A stretch of DNA of 64,000 nt from Acidimicrobiaceae bacterium (lineage in GTDB: Bacteria > Actinomycetota > Acidimicrobiia > Acidimicrobiales > RAAP-2), in assembly GCA_027306605.1 (NCBI GenBank), contig DAHUZK010000044.1, positions 1 to 64,000 on the forward strand, in the 5' to 3' direction. The notes beneath the pieces are model-generated. The model worked only from the letters and a program-made list of their open reading frames with translations. It was not told the origin of the DNA and ran no database searches. Of this stretch, positions 42,214 to 49,559 are shown piece by piece. Numbering within the stretch: the stretch's first letter is position 1; every line of letters starts with the position of its first letter. A program made the position numbers and the translations under genes.

Positions 42214-42802
42214 CGAGCATCGCCCTTCCGCCCGACAAGGCACGCACCGTCGTGTCGAAGAGCTCGGCCGCGGCAGCCGAATTCCGTTGGGCCAACTCGG
42301 CATTGCGCCCGAAGCGCTCCCGAACGGCTTGGCGAACGGCATCCAGGGAGACCTGAGCGGTGAGCGCGGCAAAAGCACCGAGGATCGCCGCGTTCGGAAG
42401 CGCTCTCCCCAGATGGCGCAGTGCGACGTCGGTGGCGGGCACCGTGAGAGCACGCTCCGGCCGGAGAACCGCTCCGACCGACGCCAAGCCGAGCTGCTCC
42501 AAGGTACGGGACGTGTTGATCACCAGGTAGCCGTCGGGCCCGAGCCCTGCGAGCAGGTCCACCTGGTGCACCAAGGTCGGATCGAGGACGATCACGCAGT
42601 CCGGCGTCACCACCGGTTCCCTGGTGCGGATCTCGCGGTCGGCCAGGCGGCAGAAGGAGACCACGGGGGCCCCGGTGCGCTCCGAACCGAAGCTCGGGAA
42701 GGACTGGGCGAAGCGGCCTTCCTCGAAGGCGGCGAGGGCGAGCAGGTCGGCAGCGGTCACGGCGCCCTGACCGCCCCGGCCGTGGAACCGAACCTCGAAC
42801 AC
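42197..42802 (-). CDS. porG: 2-oxoacid:ferredoxin oxidoreductase, gamma subunit
   Basis: A 201-residue PorG-type subunit with the diagnostic start FEVRFHGRGGQGAVTAADLLA, then FGSERTGAPVVSFCRLAD and VDLLAGLGPDGYLVINTSRT. It is the first gene of the four-gene operon. The GTG is directly abutted by GGGAGG, too close for a normal ribosome site, and a perfect DosR-like box is centred 42.5 bp upstream with CATTGT at -12 to -7. The simplest reading is a leaderless mRNA starting at the GTG under DosR-type control. Confidence 0.88.
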   Translation of the reverse strand: MFEVRFHGRGGQGAVTAADLLALAAFEEGRFAQSFPSFGSERTGAPVVSFCRLADREIRTREPVVTPDCVIVLDPTLVHQVDLLAGLGPDGYLVINTSRTLEQLGLASVGAVLRPERALTVPATDVALRHLGRALPNAAILGAFAALTAQVSLDAVRQAVRERFGRNAELAQRNSAAAAELFDTTVRALSGGRAMLGAPTA

Positions 42803-42837
42803 CCTCCCACAATGGCGGGCGCCTCAGCGCATGGCTA

Positions 42838-42851
42838 GGGACCAATGTCCC
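42838..42851 (-). promoter_or_regulatory. Perfect DosR/DevR-like box for the porGAB operon
   Basis: GGGACCAATGTCCC: perfect GGGAC/GTCCC arms with a 4-bp centre. The centre (42844.5) is exactly 42.5 bp from the first base of the porG GTG (42802), and CATTGT occupies 42814-42809, the -10 position for a start at that base. This is the usual activator position overlapping the -35 region. Confidence 0.65.
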
Positions 42852-43009
42852 CGGCCAGGGGGGCAAGTGACCCGAAGCCGCGCCCGCCTCGGCTCCGGGC
42901 TTGAATTGCGACCACCGCGACCCCTGGGGAACGGTGCACGTCGGCGCCGGATGGACAAAATGGCGACCGATACCGGCGATGGAGACCGGCGATGAGAGAA
43001 AGGAAGCGA

Positions 43010-43195
43010 ATGACGATGCACCTGGACCTGACGGACGAGCAGGTGAGCGACCTCCGAGACCTCCTGCGCTCCTCGTTGAGCGACCTCAGCACCGAGATCG
43101 CCGGCACGGACAACGCGGCCTACCGTGATGGTCTTCGATCGAAGCGGAAGTCGCTCGAGGCGGTGCTGGCGCTGCTCGAACCCCCAAAGGCCTGA
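43010..43195 (+). CDS. Small conserved hypothetical protein
   Basis: A 61-residue helical protein: LDLTDEQVSDLRDLLRSSLSDLSTEI, then a second helix ending SKRKSLEAVLALLEPP. It starts at the ATG after AGAAAGGAAG; ATG 43016 is an alternative. The two-helix layout (LTDEQ... LLRSSLSDLSTEIA) is seen in short uncharacterised actinobacterial proteins. It lies divergent from the porGAB operon and is followed by a good intrinsic terminator, which supports it being an independent short transcript. No function can be given. Confidence 0.6.
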   Translation: MTMHLDLTDEQVSDLRDLLRSSLSDLSTEIAGTDNAAYRDGLRSKRKSLEAVLALLEPPKA

Positions 43196-43615
43196 GAGGC
43201 CACAGCGGCCCTGGAACGTCTGCGGCTCGACTCGGCATGTCCCCGGACGCGAGAGCGCCCGCCACTTCGAATCCCCACCGAAGGACGGGCGCTTGCTTCT
43301 GTTTCTTTTCTTATCGTCCGAAAGCGATCACACCCGGGAGCCGAACCCAGTGAGCCTTACGGGCCGTATGCCGTTGCAGCGCCCTCCTGGGGCCGTCCTG
43401 CCTGCCTTGTGTGGCCTGGGTTTCGTGCCGGACCTTCCGGCTCGCTCCACGTGCTCACACCCCGGACTGGAGGTTGTCGTCTGGTCTCGCCATTCCCTAC
43501 CTCCTTTCGGATCGACCCTCGCGATCCAACTAGTACAACAGCGGGGGTTTCCCGTTTATTCCCAGACGGTGGCTCGTTCCCCGGAGGCGGCTCGTTCCCC
43601 GGAGGTGCCGCCGCC
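43196..43615. other. 420-base non-coding gap between small protein and MFS gene
   Basis: Contains the terminator at 43254-43312, a less GC-rich stretch (about 43290-43345), and a duplicated GGCTCGTTCCCCGGAGG (about 43570-43606) that supplies the MFS ribosome site. No gene or known riboswitch is recognised here. Confidence 0.5.
43254..43312 (+). terminator. Rho-independent terminator of the small-protein gene
   Basis: An 8-bp stem AGCGCCCG/CGGGCGCT (43254-43261 with 43286-43293) encloses a second small stem CTTCG/CGAAG, followed by the T-rich run TTGCTTCTGTTTCTTTTCTT. It is 59 bases after the stop of the 61-residue gene. Confidence 0.75.
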
Positions 43616-44923
43616 GTGAGCGGCGGGGACCCGGCGACGGACCCCGGCGGCCCCCTCGGGCTCCACCGTTGGTCGGAGCCGACCATCGTTGTGCTCGCCC
43701 TTCTCGCACTGGCGTCCGGGTTCGGTCAGTTCGGAGTCGTCGCGGCACTGGGCGACGTCTCGCGCCAGCTGGGCCGTGTCGCGGCGGGTGGCACCATCGC
43801 CGACAAGGTCGGCCTGTCGGCCACCGACCTCGGGATCGGCCTCGCCGTGATCCGGCTGGCCTCGTTGGGCAGCCTCCCGATCATCGGGGCCGCCGATCGC
43901 CTGGGCCGCCGGCGGGTGATCCTGGTGGTGACCATCGGCGGGCTGGCGGCGACGGGGGCGGCCGCGGCCAGCCCGGCCTACTGGTGGTTCGTCGTCATCT
44001 TCGCCCTGGGTCGACCCCTCCTGAGCGCGACCAACGCGCTGGCAGGGGTGATGGCCGCCGAGGAGACCGGTGCGCACGATCGGGCAGCCGCCGTCGCGCT
44101 CATCGCCGCCGGCTACGGGGTGGGGGCCGGCGTCTCCGCTGTGGTGCACAGCCTGGCCGCAGCGGCGCTCGGTTTTCGCGGCATCTTCGCACTGGCGGTC
44201 GTCCCCTTGGTGGCCGTCGTCCTGCTCCAGAACCGCGTCGAGGAGCCCAGCCGGTTCATGGTCGCCGAGGCGGCCTCGGAACATCCCACGCCCGTGCTCG
44301 GCGCCATCGGGTCTGCTTACCGCTCTCGGGTGGTCGTGGTGTGCCTCGTCACCTTCGCCATCGCCGTGGTGAGCGGCCCGGCGAACAGCTTCGTCTTCCT
44401 CTACGCGCAGGACGTGCGCCACCAGGCGGGATGGGTCACCGCGCTGATGGTCGTGGCGGCCGGGGCGTTGGGGCTCGTCGGGCTCCTCGGCGGACGATGG
44501 CTGTCCGACCACGTCGGCCGCCGGGCCACCGGCACCCTGGCGGTCGTCGCGATCGCTCTCACCGCCACGCTGGCCTACACGGGCTCCTCGGCAGCCCTCG
44601 TCGTCGGGTACGTCCTCGGGGTCATGGCCGGGTCCCTCCTGGCACCGGCGCTGGGCTCGCTCCTCACCGAACTGTTTCCGACGTCGGTCCGTGCCTCGGC
44701 CACGGGCTGGTCGGTGACCGCAAGCGTCGTGGGCGCCGTCGTCGGCCTCGTCGCCTTCGGAGCCGTGGCCGACGTGAACAACCGGTTCGCCAGCGCAGCC
44801 GAGGTCACGTTCCTGCCGGTCGCCTGCGCCGGCGCCCTGTTCTGGCTCCTGCCCGAGACGAAGGGGAGAGAACCAGAATCCCTCTGGCCCGACCGCGCCG
44901 AGCCCTCCGGTGCACCGGGTTAG
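43616..44923 (+). CDS. MFS transporter
   Basis: A 435-residue major-facilitator protein with twelve predicted helices. The loop 2-3 motif is GAADRLGRRRVILVV (MFS motif A), repeated in the second half as GGRWLSDHVGRRATG. LFPTSVRASATGWSVT and WLLPETKGREPESLWP near the end are typical of sugar/metabolite-porter-like members. GTG start ten bases after GGAGG. Substrate unknown. Its stop overlaps the convergent IPT-protein stop by four bases. Confidence 0.85.
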   Translation: MSGGDPATDPGGPLGLHRWSEPTIVVLALLALASGFGQFGVVAALGDVSRQLGRVAAGGTIADKVGLSATDLGIGLAVIRLASLGSLPIIGAADRLGRRRVILVVTIGGLAATGAAAASPAYWWFVVIFALGRPLLSATNALAGVMAAEETGAHDRAAAVALIAAGYGVGAGVSAVVHSLAAAALGFRGIFALAVVPLVAVVLLQNRVEEPSRFMVAEAASEHPTPVLGAIGSAYRSRVVVVCLVTFAIAVVSGPANSFVFLYAQDVRHQAGWVTALMVVAAGALGLVGLLGGRWLSDHVGRRATGTLAVVAIALTATLAYTGSSAALVVGYVLGVMAGSLLAPALGSLLTELFPTSVRASATGWSVTASVVGAVVGLVAFGAVADVNNRFASAAEVTFLPVACAGALFWLLPETKGREPESLWPDRAEPSGAPG

Positions 44924-45792
44924 CCGTATGTGAACGTCGCCGGGTTCGACGGACCGGCGGACGTCGTGATCACCACTTGTGCGGAGTTGACACCCGGCAG
45001 GGTCGGCACCGTGACCGTGCACGTGCTCTGGGCGGGACAGCTCGTCGGAACGACGTGTCCGTTGAACGTGGCGACGATCTGTCCACTCGAGCTGAGAAAG
45101 TTGGCGCCCGCGATCTCGATGCCCTGTCCGGCCACGCCGTTGGCCGGGGTCAGCGCGGCGATCACCGGCGCGCCTCCGGGGGCAATGGCCCCGGCGGTCG
45201 ACGGAGCGGTCGGAGCGGGTGACCGGCTGCCCGGCGCCGCACCGGCAGCGCCCGGGCCGGCAGCGCCCTGGCCGGCAGCGCCCGAGCCTGAACTGATCCC
45301 ACCGCCCGCGGCGCCGCCCGGACCCGTGGCGTGCTCGGGCGCCTGGAACGGGCTCGCGGCCGTGGACGGCAGGGAGGCGGGGGAACCCTGGTCGCTCAGC
45401 GAGGCACCGAGTGCGGCGGCACCGACCAGGACGAGCATGGCCAGGACCACGACCGACGCCACCAGCCAGCGCTCGTTGGTGGCGCCGCGTGCCGTGGCAC
45501 CGGCGTGGACCGACGCCGGCTGAGCCGGGACCACTGGTTGCTCGGGCCAACGCGGCTGAGTGACAGAGCCAGGCGGGACGGGAAGGGACGGGACGGGAAG
45601 AGGCGGGACGGGAAGGGACGGGACGGGAAGAGGCGATGGCGGCGGAGGGGCTGGAGGAGCCGGACCGGCACGCCTGTCCCGGGGCGGCTGGCCCGTGGCC
45701 TCGCGAGCGCGGCGGACCGCGCTCTCCATCGCACCCAGGGCTCGCCGCCCGGGGGTTCCCTGGGGTGGCTCGGCTGCCTGCCCGTCCGTCAT
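44920..45792 (-). CDS. Membrane-anchored protein with C-terminal IPT/TIG domain
   Basis: A 290-residue protein. A Pro-rich N-terminal cytoplasmic region contains the repeat LPVPSLPVPPLPVPSLPVPP (55-74). One membrane helix lies at about 109-131. A Gly/Ala/Ser-rich spacer follows, and the last 85 residues form an immunoglobulin-like IPT/TIG fold (VIAALTPANGVAGQGIEIAG, QIVATFNGHVVPTSC, CTVTVPTLPG). The outer domain probably binds a surface partner. ATG follows GGAGAG. Divergent from the CFA-synthase-like gene. Function unknown. Confidence 0.7.
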   Translation of the reverse strand: MTDGQAAEPPQGTPGRRALGAMESAVRRAREATGQPPRDRRAGPAPPAPPPPSPLPVPSLPVPPLPVPSLPVPPGSVTQPRWPEQPVVPAQPASVHAGATARGATNERWLVASVVVLAMLVLVGAAALGASLSDQGSPASLPSTAASPFQAPEHATGPGGAAGGGISSGSGAAGQGAAGPGAAGAAPGSRSPAPTAPSTAGAIAPGGAPVIAALTPANGVAGQGIEIAGANFLSSSGQIVATFNGHVVPTSCPAQSTCTVTVPTLPGVNSAQVVITTSAGPSNPATFTYG

Positions 45793-45985
45793 CGGCGCTC
45801 TCCGGATCCGTTCCCCGATCGTGCCGTGTTCATGCTCGCGCCGTTCGCGCCTGCGGCGGGCATCGGCCCGCCTCCAGGTCCGGTCCCGGCGGCACGGCGG
45901 AGCGACCCGGCAGGGATCCGGCGGGCCCTCCACCCGTAGGATTGTCCGGGTCGGGATCGCCGCGTCGAGGGGACGGGAGGCAACC

Positions 45986-47335
45986 ATGCGATCGGACCTC
46001 GAGCCGGGCGGACGCGCCGGACGCCGCGCCCGCGTGACGAGTCCGCACGTCGGAAGTGCCGGCGAGACGGCTGCCGGCGCGCTCGAACCGCTTCTGACGC
46101 ACTTCTTCGGGGAGGAACCGCCCGTTCGGTTCGAATTCTGGGACGGCTCGAGCCTTGGCGGGCCCGGACCCGGACCCGGGTCCGGCACGGTCCTCGTCCG
46201 CTCGCCCGACGCGGTACGACGGCTCCTGTGGGCTCCCGGGGAGCTCGGCCTGGCCCGGTCGTTCGTGACGGGCGACATCGCGCTGGCAGGCGACGTCTTC
46301 GAAACCCTGCGCCGCTTGCACGCTGCCGCGCCGGCTCGCATCCGGGCCGGCGCGCGCCTGACGCTCCAGACGCTGCAGGTGGCGCGCCGACTCGGTGCGA
46401 TCGGGCCGCCGTTGCCCCCGCCACCCGAGGAGGCGGCACCGAAGGGTCGGCGCCACTCGCGGAGCCGCGACGCTCGGTCCGTGCAGCACCACTACGACGT
46501 CAGCAACGACTTCTACGCACTGGTTCTCGGCCCGAGCATGACCTACTCGTGCGCCCGCTTCTCGCCGGGCGTCGAGACCCTCGAGGATGCGCAGGCGTCC
46601 AAGCACGAGCTGGTCTGCCGCAAACTCGGGCTGCCGGGTCGACCTGGCATGCGGGTGCTCGACGTCGGGTGCGGCTGGGGAACGTTCGCGCTGCATGCCG
46701 CCAGGAACCACGGCGCCCGGGTGGTCGGCGTGACGTTGAGCCCCGCCCAGGCGGTCCTGGCCCGAGACAGGGTGGCGGCCGCCGGGTTGGGCGACCTGGT
46801 GGAGATACGGCTGCAGGACTACCGGGACGTGCAGGACGTCCCGTTCGACGCCATCGCGTCCGTCGGCATGTTCGAACACGTGGGTTCGGCCAATGGCGCG
46901 GCGTACTTCGCTGCGATGCGCCGCCTGCTCCGCCCTGGGGGTCGGCTGCTCAACCACGCCATCTCGAGCGTGGGGGGCTCGCGCATCGGCGGGCGCTCGT
47001 TCATCGGACGCTACGTGTTCCCCGACGGAGAGCTCATCGACGTGGGGCGGGCGATCGCGCTCATGCAGGATGCCGGTTTCGAGGTGCGGGACCTGGAATC
47101 GCTGCGCGAGCACTATTCCAAGACGCTCCATGCCTGGGTCCGCAACCTCGACCAGCACTGGGAGGCGGCGGTCGGTGAGGTCGGCGAGCGCCGGGCCCGG
47201 GTCTGGCAGCTGTACATGGCGGCGTCGGCCAACGGTTTCGACGACGGAGGCCTTTCGGTGCACCAGGTACTGGGCGTGGTGCCGGGCGCGCGCGCGGACA
47301 GCGGCATGCCGGCGACGCGGGCGGGGTGGCACTGA
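45986..47335 (+). CDS. Cyclopropane-fatty-acid synthase family methyltransferase
   Basis: A 449-residue SAM-dependent methyltransferase of the CFA/CmaA family. An N-terminal domain (about 40-145) precedes SVQHHYDVSNDFYALVLGPSM and MTYSCARFSPGVETLEDAQASK. The SAM motif is VLDVGCGWGTFALHAA, followed by GVTLSPAQAVLARDRV and FDAIASVGMFEHVG. It should add a methylene or methyl group to unsaturated lipid acyl chains in the membrane. ATG after GACGGGAGG. It is seven bases upstream of the dehydrogenase-like gene, so the two are probably co-transcribed. Confidence 0.88.
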   Translation: MRSDLEPGGRAGRRARVTSPHVGSAGETAAGALEPLLTHFFGEEPPVRFEFWDGSSLGGPGPGPGSGTVLVRSPDAVRRLLWAPGELGLARSFVTGDIALAGDVFETLRRLHAAAPARIRAGARLTLQTLQVARRLGAIGPPLPPPPEEAAPKGRRHSRSRDARSVQHHYDVSNDFYALVLGPSMTYSCARFSPGVETLEDAQASKHELVCRKLGLPGRPGMRVLDVGCGWGTFALHAARNHGARVVGVTLSPAQAVLARDRVAAAGLGDLVEIRLQDYRDVQDVPFDAIASVGMFEHVGSANGAAYFAAMRRLLRPGGRLLNHAISSVGGSRIGGRSFIGRYVFPDGELIDVGRAIALMQDAGFEVRDLESLREHYSKTLHAWVRNLDQHWEAAVGEVGERRARVWQLYMAASANGFDDGGLSVHQVLGVVPGARADSGMPATRAGWH

Positions 47336-47342
47336 GGTGGCG

Positions 47343-48434
47343 ATGCGGCGCATCATCGTCTGCGACGGCGACGAGACGGGCCAGGAACTGCTCGACGAGG
47401 CTCTGCGTGTTCTCGCCCCCGACGTTGTCGGGTTCCCGCTCGAGTTGGAGCACTTCGATCTCTCGCTCCAGAACCGCCGGGACACCGGTAACGAGGTCGT
47501 CCACGCCGCGGCGGCGGCCATGCGCGAGAGCGGGCTCGGCCTGAAGGCGGCAACGATCACGCCGGAGGCCACGGGTGACGTGGGGAGCCCCAACCGGATC
47601 TTGCGCGAGGGGGTGGGCGGTTCCGTGATCGTCAGGACGGGCCGGCGCATCCCCGGGGTCGTGCCGCCCGCATCGGTGGTCCACCCGATCGTGATCGTGC
47701 GCATGGCCGTGGGGGACGCCTACGGCGCAGAGGAGAGTCGATCGGGTGTGCCGGGGAGCCCGGCAGAGGAGGCGTTCCGCACCGAACGCATCGACCGTTC
47801 CGTGTGCCGCTCGGTCGCCGAGTACTCGTTTCGTGCCGCAGCGCAGCTGGGGGCGTGCGTCTACGGCGGGCCCAAGTGGACGGTGTCCACCGTCTACGAG
47901 GGGATGTTGAAGGAGGAGATGGACGCGGCTGCTGCCCGCTACCCCGACGTGGCGTACCGGCCGACCCTCATCGACGCGGCCTATGCCGGGCTGCTCTCGG
48001 AGTCGAACGCGAGCTCGTTGGTCGTCCCGGCGCTCAACCGGGACGGGGACTGCCTCTCGGACCTGGTGCTCGCGCTCTTCGGCTCGATCGCCGGAGCGGA
48101 GTCGGTGTTGCTCGCGCTGGACGACGAGCTCCGCCCGGTGGTCGCCATGGCGGAGGCTCCGCACGGGACGGCGCCCTCCCTCGCCGGCAAGAACGTGGCG
48201 AACCCGATGGCCATGCTCCTCGCCTGCGCCGCCGTTCTCGACCACGCCGCTCGCGGCGACGATGCGATGGCCGCTGCCGCCACCATGATCCGCCAGTCCA
48301 CGCTGGGGGTGGCGGCCGACGGCATACGCACGTTCGACCTGGGCGGGGATGCGTCCACCTCGGAGGTGGTGGACGCGGTCGTGGCGCGGGTTCGCCGGGT
48401 GGGCCCCAGCGCGATGGAACCCGGGAGTGCGTGA
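47343..48434 (+). CDS. Divergent isocitrate/isopropylmalate dehydrogenase-family protein
   Basis: A 363-residue protein whose fold signatures match the decarboxylating beta-hydroxyacid dehydrogenases: RRIIVCDGDETGQELLDEAL at the N-terminus, GPKWTVSTVYEG (Lys), ALNRDGDCLSDLVLALFGSIAG (Asp motif) and APHGTAPSLAGKNVANPMA near the end. The N-terminal glycine loop (DGDETGQE in place of PGDGIGPE) and the substrate region differ from true Icd/LeuB, so the substrate is uncertain. It lies directly after the CFA-type methyltransferase, an unusual pairing. The ATG at 47343 is chosen over the GTG at 47337. Confidence 0.75.
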   Translation: MRRIIVCDGDETGQELLDEALRVLAPDVVGFPLELEHFDLSLQNRRDTGNEVVHAAAAAMRESGLGLKAATITPEATGDVGSPNRILREGVGGSVIVRTGRRIPGVVPPASVVHPIVIVRMAVGDAYGAEESRSGVPGSPAEEAFRTERIDRSVCRSVAEYSFRAAAQLGACVYGGPKWTVSTVYEGMLKEEMDAAAARYPDVAYRPTLIDAAYAGLLSESNASSLVVPALNRDGDCLSDLVLALFGSIAGAESVLLALDDELRPVVAMAEAPHGTAPSLAGKNVANPMAMLLACAAVLDHAARGDDAMAAAATMIRQSTLGVAADGIRTFDLGGDASTSEVVDAVVARVRRVGPSAMEPGSA

Positions 48435-48662
48435 AATCCTGACCCGGCCAGGGCGGCCCGTACCCCGCCCGGGGGTGGCCCAAACGGAGTGAGCGTCACC
48501 GCGGCTCCTCCACAGCATTTCCTCGCATGTGGATTGTTGCGCGCGAACACGGTGTGAACACCCCGGCTCCGGCAGGTAGCCGGCTGTCAGCTTCGGGAAC
48601 GGGCGGTGACGGAATCGTGCCGGGTGCGCGTTCGCGTCACACGGCGACGGTGGAGCCGATTG

Positions 48663-49559
48663 TCAATCACCCGCCAGCGGAGCGAACAGATCGCCCTGCC
48701 TGTCCACGCGACGCAGCACCTCATCGGTCGTGAAACGCAGAATGCGGGGATCACCCTTCTTGAGGCACGAAGCCACTTCTGCCGACGAGACCGGAGTCGA
48801 GACGGTCGGTTCCTCCATCGCCCGGACGGAGTACACGCACACCGTCGTCTTCGCCATGTGGTTCTGGCTCCAGTCGATGAGCACGCGGCACCGCCGGAGC
48901 GAGCGTCGCATGTTCGAGACGACGAGGTCGCGGTGCTCCGCCTCGATCTTCCGAGCGATCTCGTGCGCCTGCTCGCGTTGCGCGTCCCAGGTGGTGTGGG
49001 GTTTCGCCGCGGTGTAGACCTGGAGACCCTTGGACCCGCTCGTCTTCGTGAACGCCTCCATGCCTTCGCTTTCGAGCTCGTCGATCACGTACTGGGCAAC
49101 GACGCAGCACTCGACGATGCTCGCGCCCTCGCCCGGATCGAGGTCGAAGACCATCAGATCGGGATCGGCGGGTCGCTTGCGGCGTCGTCCCGCCCGCCAA
49201 AGCGGCACGTGAAGTTCGATGGCGCCGAGGTTGGCGGCCCATGCCAGCGTTGGCAGGTCGTTCACCATGGCGTACGCGATGTCCTCGTGACCGTCCGTCG
49301 AGGGGACCGTGACCGAGGCAACCCAGTCCGGTGCGTGAGACGGGATCCGCTTCTCGAAGAAGGACTTCTCCTCCACGCCGTTGGGGAACCGCTTCATGGT
49401 CAGCGGTCGGTCGTGCAGGTGGGGAAGCATGGAGTCGGCCACGCGCACGTAGTAGTCGACCAGTTGACCCTTGGTGAACCCACAGGACGGGAAGAGAACC
49501 TTGTCGAGATTCGACACGATCAGCTCGCGCCCGGCAATCGTCGTGCGTGTCGGGCTCAC
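48663..49559 (-). CDS. ligD: LigD polymerase-domain protein (primase-polymerase)
   Basis: A 298-residue archaeo-eukaryotic-primase-type polymerase as found at the N-terminus of LigD: LIVSNLDKVLFPSCGFTKGQLVDYYVRVAD, HDRPLTMKRFPNGVEEKSFFEKRIP, the metal motif LMVFDLDPGEG (Asp-x-Asp), KTSGSKGLQVYTA and a late WSQNHMAKTTVCVYSVRA. It fills gaps with ribonucleotides or deoxynucleotides in non-homologous end joining. It is a separate gene overlapping the end of the phosphoesterase-ligase gene (GTGA), where mycobacteria have one polypeptide. Confidence 0.9.
   Translation of the reverse strand: MSPTRTTIAGRELIVSNLDKVLFPSCGFTKGQLVDYYVRVADSMLPHLHDRPLTMKRFPNGVEEKSFFEKRIPSHAPDWVASVTVPSTDGHEDIAYAMVNDLPTLAWAANLGAIELHVPLWRAGRRRKRPADPDLMVFDLDPGEGASIVECCVVAQYVIDELESEGMEAFTKTSGSKGLQVYTAAKPHTTWDAQREQAHEIARKIEAEHRDLVVSNMRRSLRRCRVLIDWSQNHMAKTTVCVYSVRAMEEPTVSTPVSSAEVASCLKKGDPRILRFTTDEVLRRVDRQGDLFAPLAGD

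Noticed and set aside
43255-43300. TTCGAATCC within the gap at 43.2 kb looked like a tRNA T-loop
   Set aside because: No acceptor, D or anticodon arm can be folded around it. The sequence instead forms the stem of an intrinsic terminator with a T-run.
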